Shown piece by piece: positions 1 through 11,000 of a stretch of 64,000 nucleotides of DNA. The notes below the pieces were generated by a model, which saw nothing but the letters and a program-made list of their open reading frames with translations, did not search any database and had not been told where the DNA came from. The number at the start of each line of letters is the position of its first letter. The first letter of the stretch is position 1. The stretch is from the NCBI GenBank assembly GCA_036345935.2, contig JADWOT020000003.1, positions 21,284,509-21,348,508 on the forward strand, given 5' to 3'. The DNA is from Taenia hydatigena (taxonomy: Eukaryota > Platyhelminthes > Cestoda > Cyclophyllidea > Taeniidae). A program made the position numbers and the translations under genes.

Positions 1-2043
1 TCAACTTGTTCAAAGTCACTACCAGATCTTCGTGAAACTCCTCGAGACCCATCACAGGATCCAAATATACTCTCCCACCACCTACCCTCTCAAGTCTACA
101 CCTCCACCTTTCAGTTTTCTGGTTCACGCGCTATCTTCCTCACTCCTGTTGGTCCGCAACTCTCCATCAGCCAACTGAGTGGAGGCTTTTTTAGCGGGCG
201 AATCTACGCACCATCGACAGCACAAGAAAAGTACCTCATTACACGTGTGAGCATCGAAACTCGCTTTTCAAGGCCACACGAATTTGAGGACCTACAAAGC
301 CTGCAGCTTCGACCTTCCGCGGAATTCTTTTGCTTCCACCAACACTGGTCGAAGGGGCAAGGGAGTAACAAGAAGACTGAGAAACCTGAGACAGAATTAA
401 GCACTACTTCTACCGAATTAAGCAACATCATCCCTACTCAACAGGACTCTTCACTCACTTTACTCTCGGCGGAGAATCTAACAGTAATCAAAGCTCAGGA
501 GGAAAAAAAGGGGCACCCAATGGCTGTCCCAATGCAGTACGACGTGGAGCATCAAATCAATGGACGAAATGAAGCGATGGAAGTAATAACTCAGAGAACG
601 GTATCAGTCAATGACTTGAGAAGGAAATTTGAGGAGGCCCGAACCATGTATCTGCCCCGTGATCCCACCGTGCTGAAGGAGAGGCCACGAGTTACAAGAA
701 GGGAGGAAAGGAGTTATTCAGTGGAACCCCTAAGAAGTCGACCACGAAGTGCAGCCTACGAACACCGTGAGGATGACACGCCCCTCACCATTAAAAGACC
801 AGATTCGTTAAGATCGTTGCCTTTATGTGAAGAATACTCTTCTCTGCGAAGAAGAAACAGTTTTGCGAGGAAGTATGAACCGGAGAAACATCAGACACCA
901 CAGGACAGACAAAGATGGTCGGTTGGCTATGGAGCTTCTCAGCCGATTAGACGCTCTGATGAGTATTCGCCAACCAGACGAAAACTCCTGGGAATTAAGA
1001 GGGACGCCAGTCCAAGGAGTATGAACCGAGCAGCTGGAAGTAATGACTGGCCAGACGGCATATTTACCAAGACAGGAGATGTGTACAAACGGATAAATAA
1101 TAACGGTATCTCCTATATAATCCCCACCTCGCCAGATGATATGAAGCAACTACGAGGCGCGGATTATCAGCAAAATCAATTAACTGTAGATTGTTCAGAT
1201 TACTGCAGGGTGAGATCACCTAGCCAACAGATGAGAGATAGGCTCAGCCCCTGTTTGAACTACTCCTACTTAGAACATATTGATAGGGACGGAACGAAGC
1301 CCTACCGATCGGTGAATCTCTCCGATTGGAGGGGACTTTCTCGAGCTCGAAAATCAACTTCTTGTTTGAGTCTGAATCAGCCCGAAGTCTTTCGTGTCAA
1401 ACGGTACAGCGTTCCACGGGCTGCTGCAGGTGATGATGAAGCCTGGAAGGTCCGAGCTCAAGAGATAGGAGGAGGACGTAAAAGGATCCACATGACACGA
1501 GGGAGCTGGTCGCCCATTCAGGTCTACTCGTCACCTCGGTCGATACCTGGTGATCTTGAAGAAGAGACAGAAAAGGAGGTAAGAGAACGAGTGGCCATCC
1601 GAGGCCAATGGCGGGGATCCCCAAGAAACGATCCCCTTCTACCAATATCATCATCATCATCACCACCGCCACCACCACATCTACTGACTCCAGAAGGAAT
1701 CGACGAGTCATCAATTTCCAGAGCGTTTGACTACAATATAGCTCGATTCGAAAAACTGGCTGTGGATAGCAAGAGGGAGGCGCTCTGTACCAAGTGCTCA
1801 GGATGTTGTATCCATTCACCAGCTGCAAGGCAACCATATCCGTCACGCCGACTATTTTCCACTCGAAGAATGCGGTCCGATCGAAGGTATACGAATGGCG
1901 ATGGAGGAAGTACCCAACCCACTAAATACCGTTTCGAACGGGGCAGTTTTGACCGTTACTATGGCGACGGTACTGTTGAGGTTATCAGTTCCCCTGGCGG
2001 AAGGTTGTACTCTTATACTTTCGAGCCCTATCCTTCACCCTGA
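1..2043 (+). CDS. 3'-terminal coding part of an unrecognised Arg/Ser-rich protein
   Basis: The reading frame is open from the first base to TGA at 2041-2043 (680 codons). It has no credible start inside: the first in-frame ATG is at 520, well inside the open frame, so the gene most likely begins upstream and this is its last exon. I do not recognise the family. The protein is basic and low in hydrophobic residues, with many Arg-Ser and Arg-Arg pairs, and looks mostly disordered. Visible landmarks (residues counted from base 1): a short helix-like VNDLRRKFEEA around 203-213, a run of five Ser then five Pro at about 550-559, a cysteine cluster CxxCxxCC at 596-603, and an aromatic, Tyr-rich C-terminus. 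The composition resembles cytoskeletal or scaffold proteins, but no function is claimed. The next gene on the same strand starts 2.2 kb downstream. Confidence 0.75.
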   Translation, partial: STCSKSLPDLRETPRDPSQDPNILSHHLPSQVYTSTFQFSGSRAIFLTPVGPQLSISQLSGGFFSGRIYAPSTAQEKYLITRVSIETRFSRPHEFEDLQSLQLRPSAEFFCFHQHWSKGQGSNKKTEKPETELSTTSTELSNIIPTQQDSSLTLLSAENLTVIKAQEEKKGHPMAVPMQYDVEHQINGRNEAMEVITQRTVSVNDLRRKFEEARTMYLPRDPTVLKERPRVTRREERSYSVEPLRSRPRSAAYEHREDDTPLTIKRPDSLRSLPLCEEYSSLRRRNSFARKYEPEKHQTPQDRQRWSVGYGASQPIRRSDEYSPTRRKLLGIKRDASPRSMNRAAGSNDWPDGIFTKTGDVYKRINNNGISYIIPTSPDDMKQLRGADYQQNQLTVDCSDYCRVRSPSQQMRDRLSPCLNYSYLEHIDRDGTKPYRSVNLSDWRGLSRARKSTSCLSLNQPEVFRVKRYSVPRAAAGDDEAWKVRAQEIGGGRKRIHMTRGSWSPIQVYSSPRSIPGDLEEETEKEVRERVAIRGQWRGSPRNDPLLPISSSSSPPPPPHLLTPEGIDESSISRAFDYNIARFEKLAVDSKREALCTKCSGCCIHSPAARQPYPSRRLFSTRRMRSDRRYTNGDGGSTQPTKYRFERGSFDRYYGDGTVEVISSPGGRLYSYTFEPYPSP

Positions 2044-2357
2044 TAGCGATGTTTTCAATTACTAAACAGTCGAGACTAGGAAATGCAATTCTAACTTTAG
2101 GAGAAGGTGTAAGCCTAGTTTATTCACTGTATGGAACCGTTGTTTTTATCTTTTAATCTAGAAGTCTTAATTTATTTGTAATCAGTTTATTGTATTTGAA
2201 CTGGCCATGTATGCACATGAATTCCAGAACATACTAGAAATAGTACCGCTTTGATTTACTCTACTCAATCAGAGGTTGGGAAAAGCGTTACGTTATAATA
2301 GCGGGTAGAATCCCATTTAGATGACCGATTTGAATTTGCGAGGATAATGGAAGTTTG

Positions 2358-2400
2358 AATTAAATTAAATTAAATTAAATTAAATTAAATTAAATTAAAT
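2358..2400. repeat. TAAAT pentanucleotide microsatellite
   Basis: Eight perfect TAAAT units run from 2361 to 2400, with a partial unit in front. It lies about 315 bases after the stop codon of the first gene, in its 3' UTR or just downstream. Confidence 0.95.
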
Positions 2401-4151
2401 CTAGATATCTCAATTTTGCCTAGGTCGCTTTCGTGGGGAGCTTTGGCTTAGCAAACAGAGAAGGATGTCAAGGCGCATAATCGGAAGCGATTACAGGACC
2501 GCTGATCGCAAAACACGAAAAACTAGTGTAGACGAAAGCGAGTGATTTGACAATAGCGTGATGGTGACTAAAAATGAAGTCATGACCATATTGGAAGTCG
2601 CCATGTTTTGGCATTCAAAAAAACGTTCACGCGATTTGAGGAAATGGATTCGCCTCAAACGTGGGACCGGTGGGAACGAAATGAGTTACAAGACGGAAGA
2701 CGTGAAGTGGTTTTATTACAGTCATACCAGAGGATTGGGAGACTGATGTCCCAACTGTAACGTAAGCAGGACCCCACCCTGCCGGCAATGCGTAGCTTAA
2801 TGTCACTAAGTCGCTTCCTTTATGTGCTTAGTGCCAGGCGGCTTTCCACTAACTCTCTTCTTATAGGTGCCCATGCTCACCAAGTGAATGTTGAGTCCGC
2901 CTCGTCTTGGCAGGCCAAATCCGATACGAGAAAACAACAGCTGAATGCTCATTCAGCAAACATCCGCTTTTCTGCATTGTGCATCTATTTACTTGGAAAA
3001 AATCGCTGAATTTTCATAATAACTTCATGGTCTAAACTATCTACAAATGGACAGTGCACGAGAAATTACTGTAAGATTGGAACCTACGAAGCTTGAATAA
3101 AGTTTAGGGAAACAGTAGTTGATAGTGTTCCTCCACCAGCTGAGGTAGTTGCACTCTTCAACCCATTATGCTTTAGCCTGCTCGGATATTTGAAAACTTC
3201 ACGAAATGGTTCGTGAAAATACGGGAAAACGCAACGAACCACTGGGGCATTGCGCGTCATAGCATGCATCTAACCTTATAGCGAATGGGGTTAATAAGAA
3301 GTATTTTCAGAGTTAAGTAGAACTAATGGGTAAAATATCATTTAAACTTTGAAAACGTCACAAATGGCTACTGATAAGAAAGTGACACCACAGTTTCTGT
3401 AGCTGCGCCTCTAAATATGGATTTGAACGCGGGTGAAAGATTTCATATGAAACAAGTATATCATCGCTCGGCATTGGAATGCAATACAGTGAGAAACCCG
3501 AGGTGTGTAGGCAGAAGTATAGGTCACCAACGTTCAGATAACACTCGATTGCAAGCGATTTAACTAGGGTTAATCCAAGAACTACAAATATTTAAATCGA
3601 AATCATAAATACGACTGGATCGAGTTGATAAAAAAAGAAAATAAGTTTCTACTATAAAAGTGGAATAGCAAAAACGGCCGCAAAATATGAAAATTTAGCA
3701 AACAAGTGCACTAAGATAATGGAAACACGCGAATGCCTCAAGCATTTTAAAGCGGATTTTTTGCGTAAATGAACCTTGATTGCATACCATCAGAGCAAAT
3801 GTTTCGCCATGCGAATTTATAAAACACAGTACTACCAAAATAAATGGGTCATATCCCACAGCTAATCCAAGGCAGTGTAATGCCGTTGCACTCAGTTTAC
3901 AAACAAATGGGATGAATGAGCGAAAGATGGAACCTGAGTACTAAAATTGCACATTTTAAAATACATAGTGAGTAATAAAGATAAGATCCATTTCTATCAT
4001 ATAAAATAGGCGCTAGGCAAGAACTCGAGAATAGTGGTTTAAAAAGCCTTTCGGCTTCACCTTAGCAGGGTTGAGCAGCTTAGCATGCAATTTCATCAAT
4101 TCTTTATTTATTGTCAGTGCATTCTAAGTTTGTGTATGTAGGAGTTCGCGA

Positions 4152-4156
4152 CCAAT
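4152..4156 (+). promoter_or_regulatory. Possible CCAAT box upstream of ORP9
   Basis: A CCAAT pentamer lies about 60 bases before the ORP9 ATG, followed by a short GC-rich stretch (ggcgggtc). The position fits a core promoter, but the motif is short. The adjoining CAG/GTAAAG could equally be the donor of a 5' UTR intron. Confidence 0.25.
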
Positions 4157-4215
4157 CAGGTAAAGGCGGGTCAGTCAAACATCAGATGCTGTTTAGTCCT
4201 GCTTACCTCTGATTG

Positions 4216-5034
4216 ATGGAGGGTCCTTTGAGCAAATGGACCAACGTTGTTCAAGGTTGGCAATTTCGATGGTTTGTCCTGGATTTAGCCATGGGAGTTC
4301 TCTCCTACTATACAGTAGGTATTGTTTTTTGGATCTTAGAAAATTTGTGTTCTGGATTAACGCGCTCCCAGCATTCTCTCGAATGCATGAATAAACATTC
4401 TAAGCTCTAACTTAAAGGCCGATGGTTATTTGCTTTTAAGGATTTTCGACATAGCTGCGGGAATCACCTTGTGCAGTTTTAACTGTTTTTCTTTTACTTA
4501 CAGTCGCGAGATAAGATGATCCGCGGAGAGAGACGTGGTTGTGTCAAATTAAAAAATGCTCAAATGGGCATAAACGATGAAGATGATAGTACCTTTACAA
4601 TCACTGTGGATTCTAAAGTTTTTCATTTCCAAGGTAAGCAGTACCCCAGACTGATACGATTCAATGTCATGAGTAGACATTTTATGCGTAATTTTCTCAC
4701 CCAAGGAAAGCTAACTTGTAGTGCTTTAGCAAACATACCAGCTATTCATTTACCTAGATAAACGTTCTGCCTGCTCACGCTTGCTTTCTAACTGTAGTGA
4801 ATTATTTTTTTGTGTTTTGCGTTAGGATGAGCATAGTGACACCGTGGCATTAACGCAAATGATTTTCGTCTCCCTTTTTACCAATGTAACCGATTAATCT
4901 ACTAGATCATTTGTTTTAACGCCTCAAATTTACCGATCCTTTCAGCTCGAAACGCTGAAGAAAGGCAACGGTGGTTGGACGCCCTTCAGGAAGCGCGCGA
5001 CCTCCACACAGAAAACTATGCACTCCTCCAACAC
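4216..5034 (+). CDS. OSBPL9: ORP9 exons 1-3: PH domain
   Basis: Exons 4216-4314, 4504-4633 and 4946-5034 encode residues 1-106. The N-terminus [10 protein letters not shown], the core [10 protein letters not shown] and the strand segment [10 protein letters not shown] are hallmarks of the ORP9/10/11 PH domain. A TTG three bases earlier is in frame, but the ATG at 4216 matches the family start. The donors are GTAGGT, GTAAGC and GTACGT; introns 1 and 2 are 189 and 312 bases. Confidence 0.95.
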
Positions 5035-8000
5035 GTACGTTTCGGACCTTCATTTGAAAGTAATCCGTCGTTTAATGCCCATAATGAAAGGGACATGAGG
5101 TGAACGTTTTTTATTTCGACTGATTCCATCGAAGATTTTCGGTGTTTTTACCTGCAGACTTTTAATTCGTGACTGACTAATAAGGTGGCATAAAGTTAAC
5201 CCAAATTGAATTAGATCTTCCGGGACCGATCCTTCCCGATAGTCTCTTGCCGCTCATATTAATTGGATCGGGTTTCGAAAGTGGTAATTTCTTCGGCACG
5301 AAAAGGTACTCGTTTTTTTCCAAGTGCTGTTTTGCACGTCCCAGTGGTTTTAATAGCTGTTTTTATCTCACTCAACTGCTATTGGTTGTTTCATGCTTCA
5401 TCCTCTCGTCTACGGTGGTCTTTGACATTCCCTTTTCAAATAATGTCCTATTTGTAGCAAAAGGAAGGCTTTGGCTTTGCCAAACGTTTTTCGTACGCTT
5501 TAATGACCGTAGTGGCTGCCGTTAGCTGTTTCGGATTTCCCTCTGCTTTCAATGTGCTTCTTGGTGTAAATTTTTCTTGATTTCTCTGTCCAACAAAAGA
5601 GGGGATTAAGCCTTTTGGTTTGGGTTATTTTGAACCACCCATCCGTGGCACTCTTCTACGATAGTCCGAAACTCAATGTGATTCTTTATATTATAATGTG
5701 GTGGGGGAAAATTTCCTGTGTTGTTAAATCGCGTTTCTCTATCTTAGCTGCCTTAACAGGTGTTTGAAATCTGTGCTAGTTTTTCATTTCACCCTCATTT
5801 CCACAGTATACTTTAGTGAAACCCAAACTTTTACAAGAAAATCAATATTCTGTTTACTTTTATGCTGGTCATGCTGGATCGACCGAAACTTGTATATCTC
5901 GAAAGCGTATATTCTTTAACTGTTATGTTTGGGCGGGCAGCGCAAACAGTTATGCTCACTAGTAAGCCTTTAAAGTTCTGCCGGACGTTAATTAGAATCA
6001 TACGAATAACTTTTGCAACGGCATCTGTATCGGTAAAATTGAACATTTCTATCTCCAACCACGTCCTTGTGCGCTTTTTTTGTCAAATTAACATCAGTCG
6101 CGAATTCATTTTGGCGTCTCCTAAAGAGCTGTAATTTCGCAGTTTCTTCATTGTTACTATTTGATTATGCTTTGATTTCTCATGCATAATCAAAAGAGGA
6201 GTCCAAAAGGGCTGCCATTTTGGCGTTATTGCTTTCAGTAGTTAGCGACGTTTCCAAGGAGTATTACTAGTAATCGATGCATGTCCTGATCCAGTACCCT
6301 TCAGATACAGGCAACAGCGGTAGTGAAATGTGTTTCACCAAAACATGTAGTTTTGGACTAATTTTATTGTCAATGAAAACGTATAACTCGAACTCGCAGA
6401 GGTCGACTGCCATCCACCGAACGTTTCAATCACTGCACGATGTGGCAACGCGACTTTCAATCGCTCAACAGTAAGACTATTAAAGTGTCAATGCTATTGA
6501 TGTACACCGCAGTACATCTGTGCATTAGCGACGATCTCAGTTGTAGGGTTTGCCAACTCATGGTACGGCAGTTATTGTGAACATTCAGCTAGCTCGTGAA
6601 ACGCCTGCCTCATCGTGGACACATCTGATCGACGCATAGCCTGTCACGTAACAATGTAGCATAAGCGACTAATTCTTCTGTGTGAATACCGATTTCCATC
6701 ATTCGCAAACTTCTGAAGAATCAAGATAGTTTCATTGGTAAAATCATTATCATCGGAAAGGAGGCAAAGAAGGTCTTTCTTTGATAGTTTAAACATACTG
6801 GAGAATCCTTCTATGCCAAAGACAGGATGAGCATGAAACTGATAGTGGACCGTGTTCTAAAACGAGTGCGGTCTCCACTCCTCGAATTTTTTCTCATGGG
6901 AAGTGAGAAGCCCAGTTTGACTGGAGCTCCTCATGGCAGAAGCTAAGGTGGAGCTAGACTAATGTTGATATGGCCCCTTTCTCACGATTCTGAACTTCTT
7001 TAATGTAGACTAGTCGTTTATTGGACTCAGCCGTCACCGTCTCCGAGTTCGATAGACGGATAATTGAGGCGGACGCTTATCTCCAGATCCTCATAGATCA
7101 ACACCAGGTGAGACTCCACTTTCAAGCCTTTCTTGATGGTCTGCTCGAATGTACTTAGGTGCTTTTTCTTCCCTTAGGCAATCGACCAGCAACTGAGTCA
7201 CCAAGAGCAATTGCCCAGCCATTCTTGTGAATCCATTAAAAGGCGGCTGCAGGTAGGCTGAGTTTCGCCAAACATTTGTGAATTTTCAGCTAATGGAAAG
7301 TCGCACGCTTTTTCGCGGCTAATATTTGGTGGGTTTCTCCAACTCAAGAGTGAAAACCAGGGTGGAAAATTGTCACTGGGGAGAATAAGTGGGCATAAAT
7401 TAACGCCTTTCTCACAAAAGAGTTGTAGTATGACCAAGCTTGGCCCAAGAGTGTCATTGTGTTTCACCATTTTAGAGACGCTTCAATAGGCTGTGTGGTG
7501 AAAATGGCAAATGGGTCGCATCTTAATTTCTATTTATTGGATAGAGTACGATTGGTTAGTATAAATGGGTGCAAGTAATGGTTGAGAATCTCAACTCTAG
7601 GGTTGGTGAACTTGCTTAGGATCGTTTCATTTTCCATTTCAGCATCTCATTGAATTAGTCAAGAAAACCATCGTGTGTCTCCAGTTTGCTAAGGTGTGTT
7701 GTTGTTCCTTCATTTAATATTTTTTTATATTTTAACGAAACATCAAGAAACTTCAAAGTATCTCGAAGGTGATTAGCCCCATCTCAGAGGACGGGAGGGA
7801 AGCGCGGTAATCCACCTTTAATGTCCGTTTTTTGCGTCAGCAAGGGATACTCAGTCAAAATATTTTCCACGTTATCAAATCTATGTCAAAACGTCCAGCG
7901 CTGAATTGAGTCAGAAATCAGATGTACAAAACCATGAGGATGGTTGCCTGTCTTGTTCTTTCAAAAATTCCAAAATTCATCTGAGTTCCTTCAGTGGATC

Positions 8001-11000
8001 TGTGCAGTCACTTTCTCACTATGCGCAGTGCCTATCAAGCGCTTTTTACTGAGCTATTACGATCCAACCCCGCAGTTAGCCAGAATCCGAGCAAATTGGT
8101 TTGGGGAATGCGTTCTAAACTCCTACTCCCTCTGCTTTTTGGCTATTTAACCGCAAAAAAAATATTTTTAAACCGCCAGGAGCTACGGGAACCGCTCGTA
8201 AGTCGTAGTTCAATCCGTCCAATCGTTCTTGGGCGAGCAAACGCGCACCTACCTGTAATACACGCATTCAGTTCAGTCAGAGTTTTGTTTGTTTGTTTGT
8301 TTTTTTTTTTTTTTCACTGGCACCTGAAATACCCGCACACTAGCTTGTCTTTTTCGGCAGACTGTGTATCATTCCTTATCTGTCTTTGCATTCTGTCCTT
8401 TTTCGGTTTGCTAACAATTCTCCCTTTTGCCTCCTGGAAAGGCGTTGGTCTTTATGCTAATGAAGTCTTCCGTGAATGTGTCCCCGGTTTGTCATACTAT
8501 TCCTTTATCTAAACAGGAATCTTAGCAGCATGTCACTCTATTTCTAAAAAATTGTCATGGAGAAGCTGAAAGCTTTGACTTTGTAGTTTTTCAATTAGCT
8601 GTCAAACCCATTCAACGGAACTAATTTCAACGCGACTTCTTTTTTGCACCTAAGCACCTTCCTATGTAATGAAATTAGCATTTTGATGTGTTGGCTGCGT
8701 GGACATTAGTACACTGCCGCAATCGAATGAAGAAAAATTCTCTCACAGTTTTGGGAAACCTGACGGCCTAAACCCAGACTGATTTTGGTGCTTCATAGCA
8801 TCTGAGTCATGCCCGAAGACGTAATTAAACATTCAGCAGACAAATCTACTGTCAACGTAGGGAAGGGCTGGCGAATTAATGGCTTAGGTGACATAAGCAG
8901 GTTACTGTGTCCCCAACATAGCAGTCAGATCGAGATTGAAGAATTCGTGGGATTTGATGTGCATCTAAGGTGAAAGCGCTATATTTCATTCCTTTAAATA
9001 CTTGAGCGTCAAATGTATGGAAGGGATGTTTTACCGCACAAACGTGATTTTCTCTGACTAATTTTCTATTTTACCGTAAATTTTAAGAAACTACGTAACT
9101 GCTACAGCTATTCTTGCACTATCCCTGGAGACGATCATTGTCAGTTTTATCATGGTCAGAGTAAAGTGGTCAGGGAGGATTGATCAAATTCACTCTGTCA
9201 AACTCAGTGCTATCATGGATCAAGCCTCTTCGACGGTTAATTCTTGTGGACTCTAACCGATTCAATTCCTGCAGCTTGATCATTTTAGGAAGTTTTGACT
9301 CATGTTTAAACGACAAGAGAGGGATAAGTGCATTTCAAGTTAAGGTTAGCAAAACTATTAAAATTACCCACTTAATGATGGAACACTGTTCCTTTCTTTT
9401 TCATCGCGATTTTTATGCTAGTTCCAGGGTTGCCTTCACCGCGAGTTGGCAATCCACTTCTGATGAATTACAAGGGCATCCTGGTTGCCAGCAGAATTGA
9501 TCGCATAACGCGCTCAGATAGGACTGGTTACTACGCCTGTCCTCGCCCTCAGCTCATATTAGGGGGCGTAGAAGCTTTTGCGTACACTTATTCAAATGGT
9601 GTTTGTGAAGAGCGACCGGGTAGCTTGTTTGCGAGAGAAAAGAGCATTTAATTGACCACTGACAACTCCCTCCTCAAGTGAGGACGCATGATAACAAAGC
9701 AGGCAATCCCTGGACTCCGGGTGAATGAGACGGTAGTTGAGGGGTTAAACATTTCCTAATTATGATTGCAATCAGAACGACACTCGATTCAAAATGGACC
9801 TTTTGGAAGAAGATTCGCCTTGAAGCATTGAAACTGCAGTTCACTGTTTCGCATAATAGGTGCCACATTTGAAAAACGGTCGCGGAGAGTGCGCTATGGG
9901 CCTCTGCCACATGTGCTAATGGATATATATTTTCGATTTCAGTCATTGGTTTCAGTGGACCATGGGAATCATTAAGGGCGGAACAGAAACCTTATCTCAG
10001 ACTGAATAGGGCAAAACCGTCACTATTGGACGTTGATAGATTTGCTTTGGCAACATCGAGAAGAAAAATTGTTTTATAAGAGGAGCCTCTATAGCTCTAT
10101 TCTCTTCCTACCTTGTACATAACATTTCATTTAATCTTTCACAGTCATATCATCTATTATTTTTAACCGGAATGAAATCCACCCTTTTTCTAGATAATTG
10201 TAATAATAAATGGCAAAGTTTTAAAAAGCAGTAATTGCGGCTATACTAAGGAAACCAAAAACCTATTTTATAGTTTTGCCAATTTAATGTACATTTTGAA
10301 GGTGACCACATCAACGCCGAACCGATGCATTATTTTTATCGCCACATCTGAACTGTTCAATTACCTAGTGGCTTGAAGGAATGCGTTTTTTCGTCATAAA
10401 AACTGGAGTAGTTTGGCCTTTGGACTTTGAACTTAGTCACACTATTCATTCATTCAATCACTCACTCACTTACTCTTTGTTCTTTTTACTGTTTCGGTGT
10501 GTGCTCATTCCAGTGGGTATATCCGACATTTTATTTCTTTTTGTTAGGAAAATCCCAAGGCGCCCATGGTCAATTTATGCACCAACGCGCAATATCATGG
10601 TACGTCTTTCTTCCACATTTCCGGATGCGATTCTGGAAAATACATTTCTCGTAGACGATTTTATCGTAGACACTCTTTTGTCAGGGTTATTTGAAAATAT
10701 GCTCTGGGTTTGCTGTTTGACTTGATCCCTTTTTCAAGGGAGTCAGAAAGAGGGCTGATTTATCGAAGGAATTGCTACCATGAGTTCATCGCAGCTGTTT
10801 ACCTTTGGTGTGTAATGGAGTACGATTATCAAAACCCGCCACAAGCGTGAATCCATGCGTTAGTTTTAATGCAGTCTCATAATTGTATGCAGCAAAAAAA
10901 AGACGAACCCCAAGTGGGTGATTTGCAGGATTCTACAAAGCTCCCTGCTTCGCAGCGTTTCTGACTTCTAAATACCCTAGCAATGCAGTAAGTGTTAAGT

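Larger units (their letters stand above)
2044..4215. other. Spacer between the first gene and ORP9
   Basis: No convincing gene is visible. The first part should hold the 3' UTR of the upstream gene, but no clear AATAAA follows the stop. It contains the TAAAT microsatellite at 2358-2400. From about 3400 to 4030 the + strand is A-rich, opposite to the T-rich introns that follow, and the composition changes just before the ORP9 start. The small open frames at 2558-2746 and 2788-3009 have no recognisable content. Confidence 0.6.

Noticed and set aside
1397..1846. 149-codon frame antisense to the first gene
   Set aside because: It is a shadow of the long + strand frame, created by its Arg/Ser codon usage and TCA/CCA repeats.
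3895..4210. CAG/GTAAAG near 4158 and ttag near 4198 as a 5' UTR intron or spliced-leader site of ORP9
   Set aside because: Only about 40 bases apart, with a poor polypyrimidine tract; too weak to report as a feature.
7994..8512. 172-codon open frame in ORP9 intron 6
   Set aside because: It spans a poly-T run, is Phe/Leu/Ser-rich as expected from T-rich DNA, and has no recognisable domain.
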